This document shows, in pieces, positions 9,771 to 19,327 of a stretch of DNA of 64,000 nt; the stretch's first letter is position 1, and each line of letters opens with the position of its first letter. The notes below the pieces were generated by a model. It ran no database searches. It had not been told where the DNA came from and saw only the letters and a program-made list of their open reading frames with translations. The stretch spans positions 244,300 to 308,299 of the forward strand of contig NZ_PIPT01000003.1 in assembly GCF_003987395.1 (NCBI RefSeq), given 5' to 3'. Source of the DNA: Pseudidiomarina aquimaris. GTDB lineage: Bacteria > Pseudomonadota > Gammaproteobacteria > Enterobacterales > Alteromonadaceae. Both the position numbers and the translations under genes were made by a program.

Positions 9771-11015
9771 ATGAATAGTTTTCTCGGCATCGCCATTCTT
9801 TTTGCAATTGCCATTTTGTTTTCAAATAATCGCAAAAGCATCCGCTGGCGCACTGTTGGTGGTGCTTTCGCCATTCAAGTTTTGCTCGCAGCTTTCGTAC
9901 TTTACGTGCCTTTCGGGCAAGACGTTCTTTATGCTGTAGCCTCTGGCGTCTCGAAAATAATCTCGTTCACCAGCGCCGGTATCGACTTTATGTTCGGTGG
10001 TTTGGCATCGGCTGATTTTGGTTTTGTCTTTGCCATTCAAGTATTGAGCGTCATTGTCTTTTTCTCGTCGCTTATCTCAGTACTTTATTACTTAGGTATC
10101 ATGAAGTGGATCATTCGGATTCTAGGCGGTGGCTTGCAGAAAATTATTGGTAGCAGTCGTCCTGAATCAATGTCTGCTGCGGCAAATATTTTTGTCGGAC
10201 AAACTGAAGCGCCAATGATGGTGCGGCCATTTATTAGAAGCATGACTCGCTCAGAGCTATTTGCCGTTATGGTCGGTGGTATGTGTTCAGTGTCGGGTTC
10301 GGTGCTGGCAGGTTACGCGGGCGTCGGTGTCGAATTGAAATATCTGATTGCGGCGAGCTTTATGGCCGCGCCTGCAGGCTTAATGATGGCCAAAATCATC
10401 ATGCCAGAACTCGATAAGCCGCGCGAAGACATCGAAAACATTATCGAAAAAAACAGCACGCAGAAAGCCGGTGATATCGAAGTGGAAGACCGTTCGGTGA
10501 ATGTCATTGATGCTGCAGCTGCCGGAGCCTCCAGCGGTGTGCAACTGGCCATCAACGTTGGTGCAATGCTTATCGCCTTCGTTGCTTTAATTGCCCTGAT
10601 TAATGGCATCTTCGGCTGGGTCGGCGGTTGGTTTGGCCATCCAGACCTATCGCTGCAAGAACTGTTCGGCTATGTGTTCCAACCGATTGCTTATGTGCTG
10701 GGTGTGAGCTGGGATGAAGCACAGTTGGCAGGTAGCTTTATCGGCCAGAAGCTGGTGATTAATGAATTTGTTGCCTACCTTGATTTCGTTAATTATCGCG
10801 AACAGTTGAGCGAGCACAGCGAAGTGATCATCACTTTCGTATTGTGTGGTTTCGCGAACTTTTCTTCGATTGCGATCTTGCTTGGTGGCTTAGGTGGCAT
10901 GGCGCCAAGTCGTCGGCATGATATTGCGCGTCTCGGCTTGCGTGCGTTGTTGGCGGCAACATTAGCCAACATGATGAGCGCAGCCATCGCTGGCTTCTTT
11001 TTCACTATCTCGTAA
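9771..11015 (+). CDS. nupC: CNT-family (NupC-type) nucleoside transporter
   Basis: A 414-residue inner-membrane concentrative nucleoside symporter with about ten hydrophobic segments. Family hallmarks are [14 protein letters not shown] in the first re-entrant half and [12 protein letters not shown] (about 325-336), matching the CNT signature GxKx3[28 protein letters not shown] near the end is also typical. It lies 26 bp after udk on the same strand, a sensible operon for pyrimidine-nucleoside salvage. The stop codon is embedded in a perfect stem-loop (11011-11033). Confidence 0.93.
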   Translation: MNSFLGIAILFAIAILFSNNRKSIRWRTVGGAFAIQVLLAAFVLYVPFGQDVLYAVASGVSKIISFTSAGIDFMFGGLASADFGFVFAIQVLSVIVFFSSLISVLYYLGIMKWIIRILGGGLQKIIGSSRPESMSAAANIFVGQTEAPMMVRPFIRSMTRSELFAVMVGGMCSVSGSVLAGYAGVGVELKYLIAASFMAAPAGLMMAKIIMPELDKPREDIENIIEKNSTQKAGDIEVEDRSVNVIDAAAAGASSGVQLAINVGAMLIAFVALIALINGIFGWVGGWFGHPDLSLQELFGYVFQPIAYVLGVSWDEAQLAGSFIGQKLVINEFVAYLDFVNYREQLSEHSEVIITFVLCGFANFSSIAILLGGLGGMAPSRRHDIARLGLRALLAATLANMMSAAIAGFFFTIS

Positions 11016-11033
11016 CGGGCATCGCCCGTTACG
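11011..11033 (+). other. Stem-loop over the stop codon of the nucleoside transporter gene
   Basis: CGTAACGGGC (11011-11020) and GCCCGTTACG (11024-11033) form a perfect 10-bp stem with an ATC loop. The transporter stop codon TAA (11013-11015) lies in the left arm. No T-run follows, so it is either a weak or factor-dependent terminator or an mRNA 3'-end stabiliser. It sits next to a larger inverted repeat. Confidence 0.7.
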
Positions 11034-11038
11034 TTCCT

Positions 11039-11114
11039 CGATGTTTGCTGTTCGCACGCTCACTGCGTTCGCTTTTTGTTTAAACCAACAACAAACAGCG
11101 AATAGCAAACATCG
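11039..11114. repeat. Inverted repeat related to the element near 50.5 kb
   Basis: CGATGTTTGCTGTTCGC (11039-11055) and GCGAATAGCAAACATCG (11098-11114) are inverted copies with one mismatch. The right arm includes an 18-nt string (11092-11109) found exactly, in opposite orientation, at 50503-50520. It separates the convergent transporter and tesB genes. Confidence 0.75.
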
Positions 11115-11118
11115 CCTT

Positions 11119-11982
11119 TTATTTCTCGTGTTTGCGCATTACGCCTTCTTGCGCGGTGGAGGCTACTAAAACACCGTCTCGCGTGAAAAACTGACCCCGC
11201 ACTAATCCTCGTGCTCCGCACGCTACCGGACTATCAATCGCATACAAAATCCAGTCATCCATGCGAAAATCCTTATGGAACCACATCGAATGATCGATGG
11301 TAGCCATCTGCATGTTTGGCTGTGCAAAGCTTGCCCCATGGGGCTGTAACGCCGTCGGCAAGAAGTTAAAGTCTGAAGCGTAAGCTAACAAATACTTGTG
11401 GATGCGTGGGTCGTTAGGCATCTCACCATTGGCCTTAATCCACACATAGCGCTTAGGTTCATCTACTTTCGGTTTGAACGGATTATTCGCCGTCACAAAG
11501 CGCATCTCAATCGGCTTTTCTGAGATAAACTTATTACGAATGCGTTCTGGAATTAAATCCGCGTGCTCGCGGTAAATATCAATATCAGAGACTAAGCCTT
11601 CTGGGCCCGGAACGTCTGGCATGGTGTCTTGATGTTCAAACCCTGGCTCATCGATTTGAAAGGATGCGGTCATATAGAAAATCGGTTTACCATATTGCAC
11701 AGCCTTCACACGCCGAGTGGAGAAACTTTTGCCATCGCGGACGTTTTCTACGTCATAAACAATCGGCTTTTGCGCATCACCTGGGCGCAGGAAATAGGAG
11801 TGTAGCGAATGAACTTTGCGGTCTTCGGGAAGGGTTTCCTTTGCGGCTGAGAGCGCTTGACCAATCACCTGACCACCGAATACAGCGCCAAAACCTAAAT
11901 CTTGGCTCTGGCCACGATAAATACCTTGCTCAATGGTCTCTAAACGTAATAAGTCCAACAAATCATGTAATACCTGGCTCAT
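11119..11982 (-). CDS. tesB: Acyl-CoA thioesterase II
   Basis: A 287-residue double-hotdog thioesterase that hydrolyses medium- and long-chain acyl-Co[51 protein letters not shown] (catalytic Asp) and STAQEGVMR (catalytic Gln) follow E. coli TesB closely. Start ATG 11982 ([12 protein letters not shown]) matches the family N-terminus and has AAGGAAGG just upstream; ATG 12015 would add 11 unrelated residues. The PAS-GGDEF gene on the same strand ends 61 bp upstream, so read-through is possible but no functional link is evident. Confidence 0.96.
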   Translation of the reverse strand: MSQVLHDLLDLLRLETIEQGIYRGQSQDLGFGAVFGGQVIGQALSAAKETLPEDRKVHSLHSYFLRPGDAQKPIVYDVENVRDGKSFSTRRVKAVQYGKPIFYMTASFQIDEPGFEHQDTMPDVPGPEGLVSDIDIYREHADLIPERIRNKFISEKPIEMRFVTANNPFKPKVDEPKRYVWIKANGEMPNDPRIHKYLLAYASDFNFLPTALQPHGASFAQPNMQMATIDHSMWFHKDFRMDDWILYAIDSPVACGARGLVRGQFFTRDGVLVASTAQEGVMRKHEK

Positions 11983-12043
11983 GGTCCTTCCTTTTCCGTG
12001 TTTTAGTGCCCTCATTATAAGCTGCTTCGTCGCAGCGACACAA

Positions 12044-12937
12044 TTAAAGCAAGCGGATCAAAGAACTAGGTTTATCGTTTTGCTTGGCGCGGTACATGAG
12101 GGTATCAGCATGCTGCAGCAGGTTCTCGAGTTGAGGATGCGGCGCACGTGAAATGACACAGCCGATACTGGCCGTAATAACAAAGGACAACTCGCCAACT
12201 TGAATCGGATTAGCGAGCGATTCTTGGAGTTTCTCAACGATAGCCTCGGCACTCACTTCACTGCCGACATTGGCAAAAAGTGCGACAAATTCATCGCCGC
12301 CGATGCGGGCAATCGTGTCGTCGCTGCGTGTCTGACGTTGCAGGCGCAGGGCCGCCGCACGCAGGATGTCATCACCCATTGCGTGACCATATTGGTCATT
12401 CACCTCTTTAAAGTTATTTAAATCGATGTAAGCAATCGCCACGGGGGCGTCGTCTTGTAATAGCAGTTCAGCGTGCCGGTAAAAATGACCACGATTGGGC
12501 AAACCCGTGAGTAAGTCGTGATGCGCCCGATGCTGTAACTGTTCAACTAAGCGCTCTCGCTCTTGTTCAATTGCGCGTTGGGCACTGACATCGCGGGCAA
12601 CGGCAATGCGAATATTATCGTCCGCTGAAAATCGGGCGGACCAAACAATATAAGCGATAGACCCATCTTTACGTAGATAGCGGTTCTCGAAATCGGTTTT
12701 CGCATCGCCTTCCATGATTTCAGCGACGATAGTGCGGGTTTTTGCTTGATCGTCTGGGTGAACAAATTCGAAAATGCTGTGGCCGACCATTTCCTGTGGT
12801 TTGTAGCCAAAAATACGCTCGCCACCAGCGCTGATGTAAATAAACTCACTTTCGGCGTTCACCACACAAATGGCGTCCATCAGCAGGTCCATGTAGTGAC
12901 CCAGAGCTTCGAACATGGAGAGTTGTGGGTGAGGCAC
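12044..12937 (-). CDS. PAS-GGDEF diguanylate cyclase
   Basis: A 297-residue soluble c-di-GMP synthase. A PAS domain (about 12-120; [20 protein letters not shown], then a PAC-like [14 protein letters not shown]) is linked through a coiled stretch rich in Glu and Arg to the GGDEF domain starting at [22 protein letters not shown] is intact (213-217), with an RSDD inhibitory site at 204-207. It has the same layout as the cyclase at 1543-2454 but differs in sequence throughout, so it is a paralogue and not a recent duplicate. A CTATAAGTTATAG palindrome lies just upstream of its start, at 12964-12976. Confidence 0.92.
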   Translation of the reverse strand: MPHPQLSMFEALGHYMDLLMDAICVVNAESEFIYISAGGERIFGYKPQEMVGHSIFEFVHPDDQAKTRTIVAEIMEGDAKTDFENRYLRKDGSIAYIVWSARFSADDNIRIAVARDVSAQRAIEQERERLVEQLQHRAHHDLLTGLPNRGHFYRHAELLLQDDAPVAIAYIDLNNFKEVNDQYGHAMGDDILRAAALRLQRQTRSDDTIARIGGDEFVALFANVGSEVSAEAIVEKLQESLANPIQVGELSFVITASIGCVISRAPHPQLENLLQHADTLMYRAKQNDKPSSLIRLL

Positions 12938-13100
12938 GCGGCAACCTTGTTTTAGCGTATGTACTATAAGTTATAGCACTATCTCGCAGACCTATGCAAA
13001 GCCTTGGTTAAAAGCTGAGCAAGCAACGATTTGAGAACAGGATCAGCAGCTTACTGAGTTGATCTTTGTTGCTGAAGATCCCATAGTGAACATAGCTATC

Positions 13101-13133
13101 ATTTATGGCTTAGCTGGCAATTTATGGCTAAGC
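13101..13133 (+). promoter_or_regulatory. Repeated/inverted element in the acnA leader
   Basis: ATTTATGGCT occurs twice (13101-13110, 13120-13129), and GCTTAGC (13108-13114) is an inverted copy of GCTAAGC (13127-13133). It lies about 37-69 bp before the acnA start, so it would fall in the 5' leader or promoter. It could be a protein-binding site or an RNA hairpin. No named regulator motif is recognised. Confidence 0.35.
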
Positions 13134-13169
13134 TTAAGGAATCTATCGTTCGTGGAGAAGGAGAGAGCT

Positions 13170-15851
13170 ATGTCGAGCCACGACAGCCTGAAGACCTTAA
13201 GTACGTTAGAAGTGAATGGTAAAACATTTCACTATCATAGTTTGCCGAAAGCCGCCGAAAAGTTAGCGGCAATTGGCGATGTCGACAAACTACCGACATC
13301 GATGAAAGTTTTGCTGGAAAACATGTTGCGCAACGAAGACGGTGATACCGTCAAAGAGAGCGATATTGAAGCCATTGCACATTGGTTAAGCGAGCGCAAA
13401 TCCGATAAAGAAATCCAGTACCGTCCGGCGCGTGTGTTGATGCAAGATTTTACCGGCGTTCCTGCGATTGTTGACTTAGCAGCCATGCGTGATGCAGTAG
13501 GCAAAGCGGGTCAAGACCCTGAACAGATTAACCCGTTATCGGCGGTTGATTTGGTCATTGACCACTCGGTCATGGTCGATAAGTTTGCCTCGCCTGAAGC
13601 ATTTAAAGAAAACGTACGCATTGAAATGGAACGTAACTTTGAGCGTTATCAGTTCTTGCGTTGGGGTCAAAGTGCCTTCAAAAACTTCCGTGTGGTACCA
13701 CCGGGTACCGGTATTTGCCATCAGGTGAATCTTGAATATTTAGCAAAAGTAGCCTGGACCAAAGAGCAAGATGGCAAGACCTATGTGATGCCGGATACCC
13801 TCGTCGGTACCGACTCGCATACCACCATGATTAATGGTCTCGGTGTATTGGGCTGGGGTGTCGGTGGTATCGAAGCCGAAGCGGCGATGCTCGGTCAACC
13901 GATTTCAATGCTCATTCCTGAAGTTGTAGGCTTCCGTATGACTGGCAAGCTTCCTGAAGGTGTTACCGCCACTGACCTCGTGCTGACGGTTACGCAAATG
14001 CTGCGCAAACAGGGCGTGGTAGGCAAGTTTGTTGAATTCTATGGCCCAGGCCTCGATAACTTGCCGTTAGCTGACCGCGCAACCATTGCCAATATGGCAC
14101 CAGAGTACGGCGCGACCTGTGGTTTCTTCCCTGTAGACCAAGAAACTCTGCGTTACCTCGAGCTTTCAGGGCGTGATAAAGACACTATTGACTTGGTCGA
14201 AGCCTACAGCAAAGCGCAGGGTATGTGGCGTGAAACCGAGAAAGAGCCGGTGTTTACCGATTCACTGGAACTTGACTTAAGTACTGTGGAAGCCTCACTT
14301 GCAGGACCGAAGCGTCCGCAAGACCGGGTAGCGATGCCACAGTTAGGTTCGAACTTCGATCTCATTCTCGAGCAAGATGGCAAAGCCAACGAGAAAGACA
14401 AAAAAGTACAGGTGCCAGGTAAAGACTACGAGCTTGCACACGGTGATGTCGTGATTGCTGCGATTACCTCGTGTACCAATACCTCAAACCCAAGTGTACT
14501 CATGGCCGCTGGTTTAGTTGCCAAAAAAGCGGTCGAGAAGGGCTTGAATCGCAAGCCATGGGTGAAGTCATCATTGGCGCCCGGCTCGAAAGTTGTGACG
14601 GACTACTTGGCTAAGGCAGGCTTTACCCCATTCCTTGATAAGCTTGGCTTTAACTTAGTGGGCTATGGCTGCACAACATGTATCGGTAACTCAGGGCCAT
14701 TGCCTGATGAAATCAGCGCTGCCATCAAAGAAGGTGACTTGACGGTATCGTCAGTATTGTCGGGTAACCGTAACTTTGAAGGTCGTGTTCACCCAGAAGT
14801 ACAAGCCAACTGGCTGGCGTCACCGCCGCTTGTTGTCGCCTATGCCTTAGCGGGTACGACGCGTATTGATTTGAGCAAAGAGCCGCTGGGTGAAGACCAA
14901 GATGGTAACCCTGTTTACCTGAAAGATATCTGGCCAAGCAGCAAAGAAATTGCCGACGCAGTGAGCTATGTTGACGGGCAAATGTTCCGTAACGAATACG
15001 CTGAAGTCTTTGATGGCGATGAAGAATGGCAAAACATTCCAATTGGTGAAGGTAAAACCTACAACTGGAGCGACGATTCAACCTATGTGAAGAATCCTCC
15101 ATACTTTACCGAAATAGATAAGCCACTGGCACCGATGAGTGATATCAAGGACGCGCGGGTACTGGCGGTGTTTGCTGATTCAATCACTACCGACCATATT
15201 TCGCCGGCTGGCTCAATTAAGCCAGACGCGCCTGCGGGTAAATATTTGCAGGCCAACGGTGTCGAAGTGAAAGACTTCAACTCGTATGGTTCACGTCGTG
15301 GTAACCATGAAGTCATGATGCGCGGTACTTTTGCCAACATTCGCATTAAGAACCAAATGCTGGATGATGTCGAAGGTGGTTACACCGTGCATGTACCTTC
15401 GGGCGAGCAAATGCCGATTTATGATGCCGCGATGAAATACCAGAAAGACAACACGCCGTTGGTGGTATTGGCAGGTAAAGAATACGGTACCGGTTCAAGC
15501 CGTGACTGGGCTGCCAAAGGTACTATCTTGCTAGGTGTGAAAGCCGTGATTGCTGAGAGTTTCGAGCGTATTCACCGTTCAAACTTAGTTGGCATGGGCG
15601 TGCTACCGCTGCAGTTTGCTGATGATCAAGGCGTGAAAGCGCATGGTCTAACTGGACACGAGCAGATCTCAATTGAAGGTATCAATGAAGATCTCAAGCC
15701 AGGGCAAATGCTCAAGGTAACCGCCAAGAAAGACGACGGTTCAGAAGTCACCTTTGAGGTGAAATGTCGCATCGATACCAACAACGAACTGCAGTACTAC
15801 AAGAACGGTGGTATTTTGCATTACGTGTTACGTCAGATGTTGGCAGCCTAA
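13170..15851 (+). CDS. acnA: Aconitate hydratase A
   Basis: An 893-residue [4Fe-4S] enzyme that isomerises citrate to isocitrate in the TCA cycle. The cluster cysteines are visible in [12 protein letters not shown] (about Cys435) and [13 protein letters not shown] (about Cys501 and Cys504). [20 protein letters not shown] and [13 protein letters not shown] carry substrate- and base-contacting residues. The length is that of AcnA/IRP-type enzymes, not AcnB. ATG 13170 has AGGAGAG directly upstream; an extended frame to 13059 has no family similarity and was rejected. The gene is monocistronic, ending at a strong terminator. The TCA genes gltA, sdh and suc lie far away at 51-62 kb. Confidence 0.97.
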   Translation: MSSHDSLKTLSTLEVNGKTFHYHSLPKAAEKLAAIGDVDKLPTSMKVLLENMLRNEDGDTVKESDIEAIAHWLSERKSDKEIQYRPARVLMQDFTGVPAIVDLAAMRDAVGKAGQDPEQINPLSAVDLVIDHSVMVDKFASPEAFKENVRIEMERNFERYQFLRWGQSAFKNFRVVPPGTGICHQVNLEYLAKVAWTKEQDGKTYVMPDTLVGTDSHTTMINGLGVLGWGVGGIEAEAAMLGQPISMLIPEVVGFRMTGKLPEGVTATDLVLTVTQMLRKQGVVGKFVEFYGPGLDNLPLADRATIANMAPEYGATCGFFPVDQETLRYLELSGRDKDTIDLVEAYSKAQGMWRETEKEPVFTDSLELDLSTVEASLAGPKRPQDRVAMPQLGSNFDLILEQDGKANEKDKKVQVPGKDYELAHGDVVIAAITSCTNTSNPSVLMAAGLVAKKAVEKGLNRKPWVKSSLAPGSKVVTDYLAKAGFTPFLDKLGFNLVGYGCTTCIGNSGPLPDEISAAIKEGDLTVSSVLSGNRNFEGRVHPEVQANWLASPPLVVAYALAGTTRIDLSKEPLGEDQDGNPVYLKDIWPSSKEIADAVSYVDGQMFRNEYAEVFDGDEEWQNIPIGEGKTYNWSDDSTYVKNPPYFTEIDKPLAPMSDIKDARVLAVFADSITTDHISPAGSIKPDAPAGKYLQANGVEVKDFNSYGSRRGNHEVMMRGTFANIRIKNQMLDDVEGGYTVHVPSGEQMPIYDAAMKYQKDNTPLVVLAGKEYGTGSSRDWAAKGTILLGVKAVIAESFERIHRSNLVGMGVLPLQFADDQGVKAHGLTGHEQISIEGINEDLKPGQMLKVTAKKDDGSEVTFEVKCRIDTNNELQYYKNGGILHYVLRQMLAA

Positions 15852-15874
15852 GCAGCTAACTTTTAGCGAAAATG

Positions 15875-15911
15875 AAAACGCCAGGCACTTCTAAATGCCT
15901 GGCGTTTTTTA
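15875..15911 (+). terminator. Rho-independent terminator of acnA
   Basis: AAAACGCCAGGCA (15875-15887) pairs with TGCCTGGCGTTTT (15896-15908) around an 8-nt loop and runs into a T-tract. It begins 24 bp after the acnA stop. The A-rich left flank also makes it a plausible terminator on the minus strand. Confidence 0.92.
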
Positions 15912-16030
15912 TTGTCTGCTCGCTTGCTTGCTAATGAAATTAGCCACCGAGCTTGGTGGGCAGGGCGGGCGGCTTACGATAATCACGTGGAGGATTTTCG
16001 CGTAACTTGCGCAAGAATCGGCGACATGAC

Positions 16031-16744
16031 TTAAATTAGCAGGGCGCGGCCGCCATCGACTTTAATGAATTCACCGGTGACAAACGGATTGTCCCGCAAA
16101 AAGCGCACGGCTTGCAGCATAGGTTGCAAGCCGCCTTCGACGTGCAGCGGGGTTTCGGCGAGTACTTTCTGACGATGCTCGCTATCGTGCTCGGGCAAAA
16201 ATAAAATTGGACCCGGTTGGATACCGTTGACGCGAATCTTCGGCGCTAAAGCTTTGGCAAAGCTTTGGGTTAGGTTTGCAAGACCCGCTTTGGCAGCGCA
16301 ATAAGCGATGTAGTCGGTTGAAGGGCTATCAGTATAGATATCGGTAATATTGATCACCACAGCCGAGCCCGTCTTTTCCAACTGCGGCTGTAAGCCTTTG
16401 ATCAACAGGTAAGGGGCTTGAACATGAACTTCAAACACCGCTGCTAACGCGGCTGGGTCATCGTCGACCACTTCATTGGTGAAAAAGCATGAAGCATTGT
16501 TGACCAGCAAATCGAGGCGTTGTGTTTGCGTTTGTACCTTTTCTACCAAGGCCTGCACCGCAGCGCGAGAGGTGAGGTCGGCTTGCACGCCAATCGCCCC
16601 TTGTTCTTCAAGTTCGGCAACACCGTCGCGCGAGGAGTTGTAATGCGCAAAGACTAAATAACCTTCGGCGAGGAGAGATTTGGCGAGTTCAAAGCCAAAA
16701 CGACGGCCTGCGCCGGTGATTAAAGCGACAGGTTGCTGGCTCAT
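16031..16744 (-). CDS. folM: FolM-like pteridine/dihydromonapterin reductase (SDR family)
   Basis: A 237-residue short-chain dehydrogenase. TGAGRRFG (10-17) is the variant NADPH-binding motif, with Arg in place of the usual Gly, typical of FolM and pteridine reductases. NNAS (82-85) and YCAAK (148-152, catalytic Tyr and Lys) are present, as is GQ-type ending FVTGEFIKVDGGRALL. Such enzymes reduce dihydromonapterin or dihydrofolate. Its ATG overlaps the stop of a folK-like gene by 4 bp, supporting a pteridine role. A generic SDR of other specificity cannot be excluded. Confidence 0.8.
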   Translation of the reverse strand: MSQQPVALITGAGRRFGFELAKSLLAEGYLVFAHYNSSRDGVAELEEQGAIGVQADLTSRAAVQALVEKVQTQTQRLDLLVNNASCFFTNEVVDDDPAALAAVFEVHVQAPYLLIKGLQPQLEKTGSAVVINITDIYTDSPSTDYIAYCAAKAGLANLTQSFAKALAPKIRVNGIQPGPILFLPEHDSEHRQKVLAETPLHVEGGLQPMLQAVRFLRDNPFVTGEFIKVDGGRALLI

Positions 16745-17151
16745 GCGATAAGCTCCTCATGGCTTAAGTTAGACTTTAATTCGTGTGCCATCTCGGCTAG
16801 ATAACTTGGTACTTCTTGCCATGCTTGTCGTGCGCTTTCTGCGCTTAGCTCACCTAGAATGTCGATATCCATCGGGCGATCTTTTTCGCTACTGAGCGGG
16901 TCAGAACGGTCACGTCCGAGCTGCTCTTCAATACTGTTGAAACGCTCTTTCAACTGCTCGGCAGTCAGCTCACACTCAATGATAAACAAGGCGTTAAGAA
17001 AGTCGTGTTCGGTAACGATGGCGACCGGCTGGGTGTAGCGTGCCGACGAAAAGTGCACGCTGCCAAGCTGCGCAACACGCTGCTGCGCGCGTTCAAAATT
17101 TTTTTCGGGGGCGATGTTTGCGCCCATACTGCATAAATACCGGTGCGTCAT
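16741..17151 (-). CDS. FolK-like hydroxymethyldihydropterin pyrophosphokinase
   Basis: A 136-residue protein with the HPPK fold signature. CSMGANIAPEKNFERA corresponds to the N-terminal GSNLG-type strand and helix, and DRPMDIDILG (91-100) to the conserved D-R-x-x-D-x-D-I/L ATP/metal motif. HPPK transfers pyrophosphate from ATP to hydroxymethyl-dihydropterin in folate synthesis. At 136 residues it is shorter than typical FolK (about 160), lacking part of the C-terminus. It may therefore be a second, specialised copy, with the housekeeping folK elsewhere. It is translationally coupled (ATGA overlap) to the folM-like gene. Confidence 0.75.
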   Translation of the reverse strand: MTHRYLCSMGANIAPEKNFERAQQRVAQLGSVHFSSARYTQPVAIVTEHDFLNALFIIECELTAEQLKERFNSIEEQLGRDRSDPLSSEKDRPMDIDILGELSAESARQAWQEVPSYLAEMAHELKSNLSHEELIA

Positions 17152-17280
17152 AACCTAATTGCCTTGTGTTTGTGTGCGTTAGCATAACCTGATACGCGGC
17201 AACTCGAAAGACAGATCCCTCAAGTTGCAATGCTTTTCGCAGCTTGCTAGCCTAGAAACAAAGAGCTACAGGAAGGAAAC

Positions 17281-17766
17281 GTGCCGAAACTCGACGGCTT
17301 TAGTATTCACATCGCTCTGTTGTTTCTGATCACGCTGCTGGCGCGACCTGCCGCTGCGCAGTCAACGCCTGATACAGAGCAAGCCCAAACGACCACCGAA
17401 TATCAACTTTTCTTATCGACTGAGCGCAGCCGCGAAGGCTATTTTGTTGTGTCACTTGACCAACCGCCGCAGGCGCAGCTCACGCTGCAGCAAAGCTCCG
17501 ATAAAAACTTCAACAAGATTGACGCAGAATTTGTCTGGTTCGGTGATTTTACGGATATGACCTTGACCGGATTCGGTGATGGTGACTACTTCTTCCGCCT
17601 TAAGCCTACAGCAGTTGCAACCAGCAACGTAGTGCAGTTGCAAGTGCAACACTACCCGAGCTGGCAAGCCTACGGTCTGTTTTTCACTGGCCTATTCTTG
17701 TTTTGCATACTTGTCGTCACACTTATTGGACTGCACATGCGCACGCGTCGACAGGAGGTTGCATGA
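17281..17766 (+). CDS. Membrane-anchored protein with FN3-like domain, symporter-associated
   Basis: A 161-residue protein with an N-terminal signal peptide (cut near PAAAQS), a single domain of about 90 residues, and a C-terminal membrane helix (FFTGLFLFCILVVTLIGL) followed by RTRR. Most of the chain is therefore periplasmic. The domain has the strand pattern of a fibronectin type III module (LQQSSDKNFNKID, then LTGFGDGDYFFRLKP). No enzyme motif is seen. It starts with GTG behind AGGAAGG and its stop overlaps the symporter ATG by 4 bp. A role as an extracytoplasmic accessory of that transporter is inferred from coupling only. Confidence 0.75.
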   Translation: MPKLDGFSIHIALLFLITLLARPAAAQSTPDTEQAQTTTEYQLFLSTERSREGYFVVSLDQPPQAQLTLQQSSDKNFNKIDAEFVWFGDFTDMTLTGFGDGDYFFRLKPTAVATSNVVQLQVQHYPSWQAYGLFFTGLFLFCILVVTLIGLHMRTRRQEVA

Positions 17767-19202
17767 GCGAAGCAAGCGGATTTGCACTATCAAGTTCATT
17801 AGGCCTGACTTTAGTGGTGCTATTCGGTATCGCTTGGATCGCCTTCGGATGGTATTTAGGCCGCGCCAATAAAACCCACGAAGATTTCGCTCTAGCAGGG
17901 CGCAACGTAGGTTTTGCGCTAGCGGCGGCGACCGCAATGGCGACCTGGGTAACAAGTAACACCACCTTAGTAGCACCGCAGCTAACCTATCAATTTGGTA
18001 TATGGGGTATGGTGGGCTATTCCTTCGCCGCACTAGGCCTGATTCTCTTTGCGCCATTGGCTGCGCGTATCAAACGGCTGATGCCCAACGGCTATACCTC
18101 AGGTGACTTCATACGCTTACGTTATGGGCGAACTGCCTGGTGGGTATTTATCATTATTTCGGTAGTCTATGCGTTTGGTTGGTTGATTTCGTTAGGGATG
18201 GCGGGTGGTATTCTGCTCGAGGCCTTAAGTGGGCTTGATTACCATATTGGCATGAGCGCCATTTTGCTGATTTGCGTCGGCTATACATTATTCGGTGGTT
18301 TGCGCGCGGTCATCGCTACCGACTTTATACAAGCACTGATCATTATCGTTGGCGTGGTGCTGATTGCTTGGTTCCTTATCGACACTGTGAGTCTTGAGTC
18401 GATTCACCACGAAGTGCAAAGCAATCATCCGCAGTTACTCGATCTGCTGTTTCCTGCGGCCATCATGTTTCTTTTCAATAATATTTTCTTTGGCCTTGGC
18501 GAAATTTTTCACTCCAATGTGTGGTGGTCGCGAGCCCTTGCATTCAAAGGAAAGGTCGCATTTAAAGCGTACCTGTTAGGTGGCTTTCTATGGTTGCCAA
18601 TTCCCATTGTCACCGGCTTTATCGCCTTGGCGGCACCGCAGCTAGGTATCTTCCCGCCTAGTGCCGATATGGTTGGCCCGATGGTCGCGGCTGAGGTATT
18701 GGGCAAAATCGGCGCAGTGGTCGTATTCATAGTGGTATTTTCGGCATTAGCATCTAGTCTTGATTCACTGCTCGCGGCAACTTCGGACTTAGTGACCCGT
18801 GATATTTACCACAAGTTATTAAATCCGCAGGCCAGCGATAAGCATTTATTGCGCTTTAATCGCTACAGTATTCTTGGTCTCGGTATTGTGACCTGGCTAT
18901 TTTGTTTGCCACAAATTGCGACGCTAGGCGCGCTATTGAATTTTGCCGGAGCCTTTGTGGCAAGTACGATTTTCCCAGTGGTGCTGGGTCTGTATCAACG
19001 CAGATTGACCGGTACCTATGCTGCTGCAGCGATGGCGTTAGGTACACTGAGTGGCTTGATTGGCTACTTTGCGATTGGCTTTTATGTTGCGGCATTACTG
19101 TCGTGTATTGTCTCAGCAGCAATTTGCGGGCTTGGCTTACTAACCAGCCGAGCGCGCTTCGATTGGCAGCAGTTGAATGAAAAAGAGGAGCCTACCTCAT
19201 GA
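17763..19202 (+). CDS. Sodium:solute symporter (SSS family)
   Basis: A 479-residue inner-membrane protein with about 13 hydrophobic segments and the SSS/LeuT-fold landmarks. These include the early Na-site region (ATAMATWVTSNTTLVAPQLTY has an SSS-like TM1 pattern), GGLRAVIATDFIQ in TM5/6, and FSALASSLDSLLAATSDLVTRD, where the paired Ser residues form the Na2 site. The closest style is the urea/amino-acid branch, but the substrate cannot be read from sequence. ATG 17763 was chosen because AGGAGG lies 4 nt upstream and the ATGA overlaps the preceding stop. Its own stop overlaps the ATG of a 40-residue membrane peptide. Confidence 0.9.
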   Translation: MSEASGFALSSSLGLTLVVLFGIAWIAFGWYLGRANKTHEDFALAGRNVGFALAAATAMATWVTSNTTLVAPQLTYQFGIWGMVGYSFAALGLILFAPLAARIKRLMPNGYTSGDFIRLRYGRTAWWVFIIISVVYAFGWLISLGMAGGILLEALSGLDYHIGMSAILLICVGYTLFGGLRAVIATDFIQALIIIVGVVLIAWFLIDTVSLESIHHEVQSNHPQLLDLLFPAAIMFLFNNIFFGLGEIFHSNVWWSRALAFKGKVAFKAYLLGGFLWLPIPIVTGFIALAAPQLGIFPPSADMVGPMVAAEVLGKIGAVVVFIVVFSALASSLDSLLAATSDLVTRDIYHKLLNPQASDKHLLRFNRYSILGLGIVTWLFCLPQIATLGALLNFAGAFVASTIFPVVLGLYQRRLTGTYAAAAMALGTLSGLIGYFAIGFYVAALLSCIVSAAICGLGLLTSRARFDWQQLNEKEEPTS

Positions 19203-19321
19203 TCATGAGTCTTACTGCGTTTAGTACTCTGGTGTGGGTTTGCCTTGCACTGACTGCCTGCGCGCCACTTATTTTACTAGGGCTGTGGCTAAAAGATTTC
19301 CTTTCTAAACAATTATGGTAA
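19199..19321 (+). CDS. 40-residue single-pass membrane peptide, candidate symporter small subunit
   Basis: A small ORF starting with ATG 19199 that overlaps the symporter stop by 4 bp (ATGA) and ends 6 bp before the next gene. The peptide begins MIMSLTAFSTLVWVCLALT, has one hydrophobic helix of about 24 residues and a short charged tail (LKDFLSKQLW). GAGGAG lies about 9 nt upstream of the ATG. Small subunits of this kind are known for some Na-coupled transporters (MetS of the MetPS transporter, and small accessory proteins of SSS symporters), so it is probably a partner of the symporter. No catalytic motif is possible at this size. Confidence 0.7.
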   Translation: MIMSLTAFSTLVWVCLALTACAPLILLGLWLKDFLSKQLW

Positions 19322-19327
19322 TCCACT

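Noticed and set aside
13059..13169. N-terminal extension of acnA by 37 codons
   Set aside because: The extension has no similarity to aconitases, while ATG 13170 has a strong ribosome-binding site and the normal N-terminus.
15943..16024. A minus-strand frame just after the folM-like stop, ending FLRKLRENPPRDYRKPPALP plus TKLGG
   Set aside because: The composition looks protein-like, but there is no ATG or GTG, only a TTG without a ribosome-binding site, and no family is recognised. It may be the remnant of a small gene.
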